Source of the DNA: Candidatus Cloacimonadota bacterium
GTDB lineage: Bacteria > Cloacimonadota > Cloacimonadia > Cloacimonadales > WRIO01
NCBI GenBank assembly: GCA_017998585.1
Contig: JAGOCT010000157.1
Location: 1 to 5,068 of the forward strand
Reading direction: 5' to 3'
DNA length: 5,068 bases
Part shown: piece after piece, positions 1-5,068 of the stretch
Layout of the letters: every line of letters begins with the position of its first letter
Position numbering within the stretch: the first letter of the stretch is position 1
The notes under the pieces: model-generated
Databases searched by the model: none
Told to the model about the DNA's origin: nothing
What the model saw: the letters and a program-made list of their open reading frames with translations, nothing else
Made by a program: the position numbers and the translations under genes

Positions 1-717
1 CATTTGCACTCCATCTGCGCCTAAATCCATAATTTTTTTTATATCTGCGCCTGTATATACACCACCACCAGCAACTAAAGCAATCTTTTGATTGTATTTT
101 TCTTCAAGTGGTATAATCTCAGCTTTGATTTCTGGAACCAGTTTTTCTAATGCAAAATTAGGATCGTCAATCTGTTCAGGTTTAAACCCTAAATGACCGC
201 CCGCTTTTGGACCTTCGACTACAATTACATCCGGCACTCTTGAAAATTTTTCTGCCCAGTGTTGAATAAGTAATTTGGTAGCTCTTGCAGAAGAGACAAT
301 CATTCCGATCTTTGTTTTTGCTTTTTGCAAATATTCATTCGTGATGCTTTCGGGAAGTTTTAAAGCCAGCCCTGCGCCCATAAATATAATATCAATGTTT
401 TCTTCAAAAGCGGTTTTTAACATATCATCAAAATTGGAAAGAGCAACCATAATGTTAAGGCCAATGATCCCCTTACTTAGTTTTCTGGCATTCTGAATTT
501 CTTCTTTTAACATTTGGGTATTCGCTTCCGGATAATTTTTTCCGGAAACAGGTCTCATCGCACCCAGTCCAACGGTTGAAATCACACCAATACCTCCGGC
601 ATTAGCCACTGCAGATGCCAGTCCGGACATTGATATACCTACTCCCATTCCGCCTTGTATGATCGGAATTTTGGCAATTAGGTCTCCAATTTTTAATTCA
701 GGTAATAATTTATTCAT
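1..717 (-). CDS. Nitronate monooxygenase-family FMN-dependent oxidoreductase (3' end outside the window)
   Basis: The visible 239 codons encode the N-terminal part of a TIM-barrel flavoprotein of the nitronate monooxygenase / 2-nitropropane dioxygenase family, which also includes FabK-type enoyl-ACP reductases. Family members bind FMN and oxidise alkyl nitronates or act as NAD(P)H-dependent flavin reductases in the cytoplasm. Seen here: the N-terminal signature IPIIQGGMGVG (about residues 17-27), AGGIGVIS near 41-48, the motif EGPKAGGHLG whose H175 matches the family's conserved active-site histidine, and the phosphate-binding VAGGGVYTGADI around 215-226. The frame leaves the window at DLGADGVQM, just before the usual GTRF motif; members of this subtype are commonly about 350 residues, so roughly 110 are probably missing. 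The ATG at 715-717 is supported by GGAGAG just upstream and by the family-like N-terminus KIGDLIAKIPI. Family assignment is firm, but the substrate is not deducible and the name 'nitronate monooxygenase' may be only generic. It lies downstream of polA on the same strand after 165 non-coding bases. Confidence 0.9.
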   Translation of the reverse strand, partial: MNKLLPELKIGDLIAKIPIIQGGMGVGISMSGLASAVANAGGIGVISTVGLGAMRPVSGKNYPEANTQMLKEEIQNARKLSKGIIGLNIMVALSNFDDMLKTAFEENIDIIFMGAGLALKLPESITNEYLQKAKTKIGMIVSSARATKLLIQHWAEKFSRVPDVIVVEGPKAGGHLGFKPEQIDDPNFALEKLVPEIKAEIIPLEEKYNQKIALVAGGGVYTGADIKKIMDLGADGVQM

Positions 718-720
718 TAT

Positions 721-726
721 CTCTCC
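721..726 (-). promoter_or_regulatory. Ribosome binding site of the oxidoreductase gene
   Basis: The minus strand reads GGAGAG followed by ATA and the ATG at 717. The GGAG core lies 5 bases before the start codon. It is a good Shine-Dalgarno match and fixes the start of the flavin oxidoreductase. Confidence 0.75.
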
Positions 727-774
727 ATTGCAAAGATTTACTCTGCTCATTTGTTTAGAAAGGTATTTGACAAG

Positions 775-805
775 TCTGTATATGAAATTTTTATATAAAT
801 ACAGA
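775..805. repeat. Short inverted repeat in the oxidoreductase upstream region
   Basis: TCTGTAT (775-781) and ATACAGA (799-805) are perfect 7-base inverted repeats separated by 17 AT-rich bases; a 10-base palindrome, TTTATATAAA (790-799), overlaps the right arm by one base. No T-run follows on the minus strand, so it does not resemble an intrinsic terminator. It could be a dimeric regulator site or a weak leader hairpin about 60 bases upstream of the oxidoreductase start, or it could be chance. Confidence 0.4.
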
Positions 806-830
806 ATACGATCTTTCTATATTGAATACT

Positions 831-858
831 AATATCATACAGCATCAAATTATGTCAA
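831..858 (-). promoter_or_regulatory. Candidate sigma-70-type promoter for the oxidoreductase gene
   Basis: On the minus strand a perfect -35 hexamer TTGACA (853-858) is followed after 16 bases by GATATT (831-836), which matches four of six positions of the TATAAT consensus. A better-looking TATGAT lies only 13 bases from the -35, which is too close. Transcription would start near 824 and give a leader of about 105 bases. In such AT-rich DNA a match of this quality can occur by chance, and the organism's promoter consensus is unknown, so this is tentative. Confidence 0.3.
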
Positions 859-882
859 ATAAAATGAATTAAATTTATTATT

Positions 883-3609
883 TCAATGTGCTTCCGCCCA
901 GTTCTTACCTACACCGGCTTCTACTAAAAGTCTGACTTTTTGATTGAACTGTTCTTCCAGTGAGTTCTCCATAATCTTCTGAATAATTTTAACAGTTTCT
1001 TCAACAATTTCTTTATGGATTTCAAAAACAAGTTCGTCATGAACCTGAATAATCATCTTCACTTTTGGATTATCTTTGAATAGTTCATGTAAACGAATCA
1101 TGGCAATCTTTATCACATCGGCTGCAGTACCCTGAATCGGCATATTAACCGCTATTCTCTCCGCTTCAGACTTAATCATTTGATTGGATGAATGGATATT
1201 AGGCAAGGGTAATTGTCTGCCAAAAAGGGTTTCTACATAAGATTCCCTGCGGGCAAACTCTTTTTGTTTTTCGATAAAACTGATGATTTTAGGGAATTTA
1301 TCATAATAGTCTTTGATAAAGTCTTTTGCTTCGTTCATAGAAATACCCAGTTCTTTTGAGAGAGACTGGGGACCCATGCCATAAATAATGCCAAAATTAA
1401 TGATTTTTGCCTTTCTTCTCTCGTCAGAGGTGATATCCTTCAAGTCTTTATGAAAAATGATGGCAGCCGTTCTACTGTGAATATCTTCATTATTCTGAAA
1501 AGCTGACAACATATTTTCATCTTCGGCTATTAATGCCATCAAACGCAATTCTATCTGTGAATAATCTGCAGCCACAATCACATAATCATTATTTTGAGGA
1601 ATGATTGCCCTTCTCATCTCTCTGCCTAACTCGGTTCTGACAGGTATATTCTGCATATTGGGGTTTGAGCTGGACAAGCGACCGGTAGAAGTAACCGTTT
1701 GATTAAAAGAAGAATGAATTCTGCCTGTTTTGTTTTTAATCAGTTTTGGAAAAGCATCAATATAAGTGTTTAACAATTTACTGAGCTGTCGATACTCTAT
1801 CAATTTTTGAGCGATCAAGTGTTCTTCTGCCAGTTTTTCAAGTACATCATTGTCAGTAGAATAACCGGTTTTTGTCTTTTTTACTGCTTTGATCTGCATA
1901 TTCTCAAAGAGTATATGACTCAGTTGCTGAGTTGAATTAATATTAAATTCTTCTCCGGCTATCTGATAGATTTCTTTTTGCAGATCAAGCAACTGATTAC
2001 CTGTCTTTGCTGATAACTCATTTAAGAGAGGAACATTGATAAAAACACCGTTTCTCTCCATATCTGCCAACACTTTTATAAGTGGAATCTCAATATCATA
2101 ATACAGTTTATCAAGTTTTTTGTTAAGCAACTCATCATTAAATCGTTTGTAAAGCCTGTAACTGATCCAACTGTCTTCAGCAGAATAACGGCAAGCCTGA
2201 TTGACTTCCACGGTATCAAAGGTCAGTTGCTTTTTGCCTTTACCGATCAGCTGATCAATCGGAATCATTTCATAATCAAATTCGTTCAAGGCACAAGAAT
2301 CGAGACTCAAACGGCTTCTGCCCGGATCGAGAATGTAAGCAGCCAACATCGTATCAAAAATCGGATTGCATATATCCCATCCATGATTATAAAAGACTTC
2401 ATAATCAAACTTAAAATTATGTCCGATAATCAGTTTGTCTGAGAAAGCTTCTTTCAACATGGATACAGCAATTTCCGTATCAAGGTTCTGGGCAAACAGA
2501 TGAGCGACAGGGATATAATAAGCATTCTCTTCATCAAAACAAAAAGAAATTCCTACTAAATTCGCGAACAAAGATTCGACAGAATCTGTCTCGGTATCCA
2601 GAGCAATAGCCTTGGCATCTTTAATCTTTTCTAAAACGGCTGCCAATGCATCTTCTGTATCCAGGAGTATGGCATTAAATGAATTACTATTTCTTTGTTT
2701 CTCAATATGATCATCCTGAAGAACACCATTATCTGATGAAGCGATTTTAGGTAATAGTTTGCTGATCCGATCAGCCATGTATTTTAACTCATGCGCTATT
2801 AAATAATCCGTAGCCGGAGTAAGCTGTTCTATATTAAACTGATAGTTAAAAGAATTTAAATCTATCGGTGCATCCGTAATAATAGTCGCCAGTTTTTGTG
2901 AAAGATAGACATTTTCTTTAGAGCTTAATAATTTCTCTTTGGTAGATTTGGAACTGATCTTATCAATATTGATATAGAGATTGTCTATGTTTTTAAATTC
3001 CTGTAAGAGAGGTGTCGCTGTTTTTGGACCGATCCCTTTAGCTCCAGGTATATTGTCAGCAGAATCCCCTACCAGTGCGAGATAGTCAATAAACTGTTCA
3101 GGGAGGATCTCATATTTTTCAATGATTGAGGCTTTATTGTATATCTTTTCGTTTTTAGGGTCATAAATCATGATAGAATCATTGACCAGCTGAGCGTAAT
3201 CTTTATCACCGGTTATAATGATAACATTATACTGATCTTGATTTTGTACAGCAAGAGTACCCAGAATGTCATCCGCTTCATAACCAGCCATTGATATCTC
3301 TTTCATGCCGATTAGTTCAAAAAACTCTTTGATCATTTCTATCTGAATAATCAGATCATCCGGCATTGGCGGTCTGTGTATCTTATACTGTTCAGTTAGC
3401 TGATGTCTGAAAGTCGGTTCTTTCCTGTCAAAAGAAATGGCAATTTGAGTAGGTTTAAACTGATCGATAATCTTTAAAAATGAATTGATTACTCCATTCA
3501 GAGCACTAACAGGAGTGCCTTTAGAATTGATCAATGGATTATTTATAAATGCATAATATGAACGGTAAGCTAATGCTGTACCATCAATTAAATAAAGCGT
3601 CTCTTTCAT
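883..3609 (-). CDS. polA: DNA polymerase I with 5' nuclease, proofreading and polymerase domains
   Basis: This complete 908-residue family A polymerase fills gaps in excision repair and removes Okazaki primers; its length is close to the roughly 930 of E. coli Pol I. The 5'-3' nuclease domain (about 1-290) keeps its metal ligands: D9, D61 in SFDRKEPTFRH, E111/D113/D114 in GYEADDILG, D135/D137 in TGDKDYAQL and D182/D185 in LVGDSADNIPG, followed by the helix-hairpin-helix GIGPKTA. A linker at about 290-312 leads to the 3'-5' exonuclease domain (about 312-490), with D338/E340 in ALDTETDS, D402 in GHNFKFDYEVF and Y475/D479 in YSAEDS, so proofreading should be active. The polymerase domain has motif A DYSQIELR (D682), motif B with R731, K735, F739 and Y743, and motif C QVHDELVFE (H857, D858, E859). 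F739 corresponds to E. coli F762. The ATG at 3607-3609 follows AAAGGA and gives the expected start LYLIDGTALAYR. The stop is TGA. It begins 12 bases after uvrB, so the two are probably co-transcribed. Confidence 0.98.
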   Translation of the reverse strand: MKETLYLIDGTALAYRSYYAFINNPLINSKGTPVSALNGVINSFLKIIDQFKPTQIAISFDRKEPTFRHQLTEQYKIHRPPMPDDLIIQIEMIKEFFELIGMKEISMAGYEADDILGTLAVQNQDQYNVIIITGDKDYAQLVNDSIMIYDPKNEKIYNKASIIEKYEILPEQFIDYLALVGDSADNIPGAKGIGPKTATPLLQEFKNIDNLYINIDKISSKSTKEKLLSSKENVYLSQKLATIITDAPIDLNSFNYQFNIEQLTPATDYLIAHELKYMADRISKLLPKIASSDNGVLQDDHIEKQRNSNSFNAILLDTEDALAAVLEKIKDAKAIALDTETDSVESLFANLVGISFCFDEENAYYIPVAHLFAQNLDTEIAVSMLKEAFSDKLIIGHNFKFDYEVFYNHGWDICNPIFDTMLAAYILDPGRSRLSLDSCALNEFDYEMIPIDQLIGKGKKQLTFDTVEVNQACRYSAEDSWISYRLYKRFNDELLNKKLDKLYYDIEIPLIKVLADMERNGVFINVPLLNELSAKTGNQLLDLQKEIYQIAGEEFNINSTQQLSHILFENMQIKAVKKTKTGYSTDNDVLEKLAEEHLIAQKLIEYRQLSKLLNTYIDAFPKLIKNKTGRIHSSFNQTVTSTGRLSSSNPNMQNIPVRTELGREMRRAIIPQNNDYVIVAADYSQIELRLMALIAEDENMLSAFQNNEDIHSRTAAIIFHKDLKDITSDERRKAKIINFGIIYGMGPQSLSKELGISMNEAKDFIKDYYDKFPKIISFIEKQKEFARRESYVETLFGRQLPLPNIHSSNQMIKSEAERIAVNMPIQGTAADVIKIAMIRLHELFKDNPKVKMIIQVHDELVFEIHKEIVEETVKIIQKIMENSLEEQFNQKVRLLVEAGVGKNWAEAH

Positions 3610-3615
3610 GGTATA

Positions 3616-3621
3616 TCCTTT
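3616..3621 (-). promoter_or_regulatory. Ribosome binding site of polA in the uvrB-polA gap
   Basis: The minus strand reads AAAGGA immediately after the TAA stop of uvrB, then six bases (TATACC) and the polA ATG. The whole 12-base gap is occupied by this RBS and its spacer, leaving no room for a promoter or terminator between the genes. Any separate polA promoter would have to lie inside uvrB. Confidence 0.8.
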
Positions 3622-5068
3622 TTATGATTTTCCGTTATTCTTTCGTCTTGAAGGTTTATATTCTTCTTTATTATCAGGTGCCGGAGAATTTTCTGTTAAA
3701 TCACCGGTATCATACTGACTCTCCAATTCATTAATTCTGTCTCTGAGTTCGGCAGCTAGTTCAAAATTAAGGTTTTGGGCAGCTGTTTTCATTTCTTTTT
3801 TCAAAATCTTTAAAATATCGTTCATGGAATCGAGATGGAGATAGGGTTTGACTTCTTCCATTTTCTCCTGTTTTTTGTTACTGTCATACTGTTGATAGCC
3901 TTCAGCAACAGATGTGGACTGTAATATATCTTCAACAGATTTCTCAATTTGTTTAGGGATAATGCCATTTGCGATATTATATGCAAGCTGTTTTTCACGA
4001 CGGCGATTGGTTTCGTCAATGGTATGTTTCATGGCATCGGTGATCTCATCGGCATAGAAAATAACGGTTCCCTCCACATGGCGGGCTGCACGGCCGGCTG
4101 TTTGTATGAGAGAGCGGGCAGAACGAAGAAAACCTGTTTTATCAGCATCCAGAACGGCCACTAAAGAGACTTCCGGTAAATCAAGCCCTTCTCTGAGCAG
4201 ATTGATACCGATCAATACATCAAATTCTCCGAGACGAAGTTCTCTGATGATCTTTGATCTTTCGATGGTATCAATTTCACTGTGCAGATAACGTACTCTG
4301 ATGCCAATGTCCGAAAAATATTTGCTTAAGTCTTCTGACATCCTTTTTGTAAGTGTTGTGACTAAAACTCTTTGTTTTTTTTCCGTTCTGATTCTAATTT
4401 CAGCGATCAGGTCGTCTATTTGATTACCAAGTGGTTTTACAATGATTTGCGGATCCAGTAAACCGGTAGGTCGGATAACCTGTTCAACAAACTCACCCTG
4501 AGTCTGGTAAAGTTCATAGTCTGATGGAGTTGCCGAAACGTAAACTACCTGATTGACTTTTTTTTCAAATTCTTCAAATTTTAAAGGTCTGTTATCAAAT
4601 GCAGAGGGCAATCTAAATCCATATTCCACCAGATTTTTCTTTCTGGAATAATCTCCGGCATACATGGCTCTTACCTGTGGAACGCTCACATGAGATTCAT
4701 CAATAAACATCAAAAAGTCTTTTGGAAAATAATCCAGCAAGCAGTATGGTGCACTACCAGGTTCTGCACCGGTTAAGTGTCTGGAATAATTTTCAATACC
4801 TGAACAAAAACCGATCTCTTTTAACATTTCCAGATCATATCGTGTACGTTGCTCAATTCTCTGAGCTTCTATCAATTTATTCTGTTCATTAAATGAGCGA
4901 ATTTGTTTATTGAGCTCGGTTTCAATTGAAATAGTTGCTTTATCCAATCTTTCTTTTGACATCACAAAGTGATTAGCCGGATAAATCGGATAGGATTCCA
5001 CTTCTTCAAGTACATGACCCGATATTGGATTGAGACGGTTAATCTTTTCAATCTCATCCCCAAAAAAT
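3622..5068 (-). CDS. uvrB: UvrABC excinuclease subunit B (5' end outside the window)
   Basis: UvrB is the damage-verifying helicase-like subunit of nucleotide excision repair; UvrA loads it and it recruits UvrC. The frame is open to the right edge, so the true start lies outside; the GTG at 4999-5001 is an internal valine, since in-frame codons upstream read FFGDEIE and [14 protein letters not shown], as in UvrB. The visible 481 residues lack roughly the first 210, which hold the Walker A motif and beta-hairpin. Present in order (visible numbering): YPANHFV near 29-35, helicase motif II DESH at 123-126 (bases 4690-4701), SATP at 178-181, [11 protein letters not shown], motif [14 protein letters not shown] at 287-299, motif [10 protein letters not shown] at 322-329, and a C-terminal UVR domain at about 416-450 (bases 3718-3822) with [15 protein letters not shown], which contacts UvrC and UvrA. 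A polar tail of about 30 residues with a basic end ([10 protein letters not shown]) follows. The stop is TAA, 12 bases before polA. Confidence 0.97.
   Translation of the reverse strand, partial: FFGDEIEKINRLNPISGHVLEEVESYPIYPANHFVMSKERLDKATISIETELNKQIRSFNEQNKLIEAQRIEQRTRYDLEMLKEIGFCSGIENYSRHLTGAEPGSAPYCLLDYFPKDFLMFIDESHVSVPQVRAMYAGDYSRKKNLVEYGFRLPSAFDNRPLKFEEFEKKVNQVVYVSATPSDYELYQTQGEFVEQVIRPTGLLDPQIIVKPLGNQIDDLIAEIRIRTEKKQRVLVTTLTKRMSEDLSKYFSDIGIRVRYLHSEIDTIERSKIIRELRLGEFDVLIGINLLREGLDLPEVSLVAVLDADKTGFLRSARSLIQTAGRAARHVEGTVIFYADEITDAMKHTIDETNRRREKQLAYNIANGIIPKQIEKSVEDILQSTSVAEGYQQYDSNKKQEKMEEVKPYLHLDSMNDILKILKKEMKTAAQNLNFELAAELRDRINELESQYDTGDLTENSPAPDNKEEYKPSRRKNNGKS

Larger units (their letters stand above)
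718..882. other. Intergenic region between polA and the oxidoreductase gene
   Basis: These 165 AT-rich bases separate the polA stop codon from the downstream oxidoreductase start. I see no convincing small reading frame, tRNA or riboswitch. There is no GC-rich stem followed by a T-run in the transcribed direction, so no intrinsic terminator for polA can be called; only AT-only imperfect dyads occur next to the stop. The region does hold a TTGACA hexamer, a 7-base inverted repeat and the RBS described separately. Its length suggests that the oxidoreductase has its own promoter here, although read-through from polA cannot be excluded. Confidence 0.7.

Noticed and set aside
275..496. Open reading frame of 73 codons on the plus strand
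   Set aside because: It lies wholly antisense to the flavin oxidoreductase, whose conserved motifs run through this stretch. The translated product resembles nothing known to me.
857..885. AT-only imperfect dyad next to the polA stop codon as a terminator
   Set aside because: The pairing has no GC core, needs a bulge and lacks a following T-run on the minus strand. Such dyads are expected by chance in this base composition.
2227..2442. Plus-strand open frame of 71 codons inside polA
   Set aside because: It is antisense to the proofreading exonuclease domain of polA, which is clearly coding there. No RBS or product similarity supports it.
3822..4291. Several overlapping open frames of 60-70 codons on both strands
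   Set aside because: They overlap the conserved helicase motifs and the linker to the UVR domain of uvrB in other frames. They have no recognisable protein features and are explained as shadows of uvrB.
4375..4565. Two 8-base T runs (4375-4382 and 4558-4565) within uvrB, with a third at 33-40 in the oxidoreductase, as possible slippage or phase-variation tracts
   Set aside because: The frames are intact through all three and encode conserved or lysine-rich positions. Runs of this length are unremarkable in AT-rich coding DNA.
4999..5001. GTG as the start codon of uvrB
   Set aside because: The same frame continues upstream to the window edge with UvrB-like sequence (FFGDEIE), so this codon is an internal valine.

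Overview
The window is an AT-rich bacterial segment in which all recognisable genes lie on the minus strand. Read in the direction of transcription (right to left) they are: the C-terminal two thirds of uvrB (nucleotide excision repair), a complete polA (DNA polymerase I) starting 12 bases after it, a 165-base non-coding gap, and the first 239 codons of an FMN-dependent oxidoreductase of the nitronate monooxygenase family. Both outer genes are cut by the window edges. No RNA gene, mobile element, CRISPR array or integration signature was found.

The organism looks like a low-GC bacterium with conventional Shine-Dalgarno signals (AAAGGA before polA, GGAGAG before the oxidoreductase). The wording of the UvrB helicase region and the subtype of the oxidoreductase (opening IPIIQGGMGVG) are reminiscent of FCB-group or Cloacimonadota-like anaerobes. 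This is an impression from motif phrasing only, and the placement is weak.

Layout: 1-717, oxidoreductase, open at its 3' end; 718-882, intergenic, with its RBS, a weak promoter candidate and a short inverted repeat; 883-3609, polA with all three catalytic domains intact; 3610-3621, polA RBS; 3622-5068, uvrB, open at its 5' end.

UvrB and PolA act in successive steps of one pathway. UvrB verifies damage and recruits UvrC for dual incision; PolA then fills the gap and helps turn over the post-incision complex. Their tight spacing suggests co-transcription. The oxidoreductase is probably separately expressed and functionally unrelated. This is mainly a housekeeping region, and I see no convincing new biological system in it.
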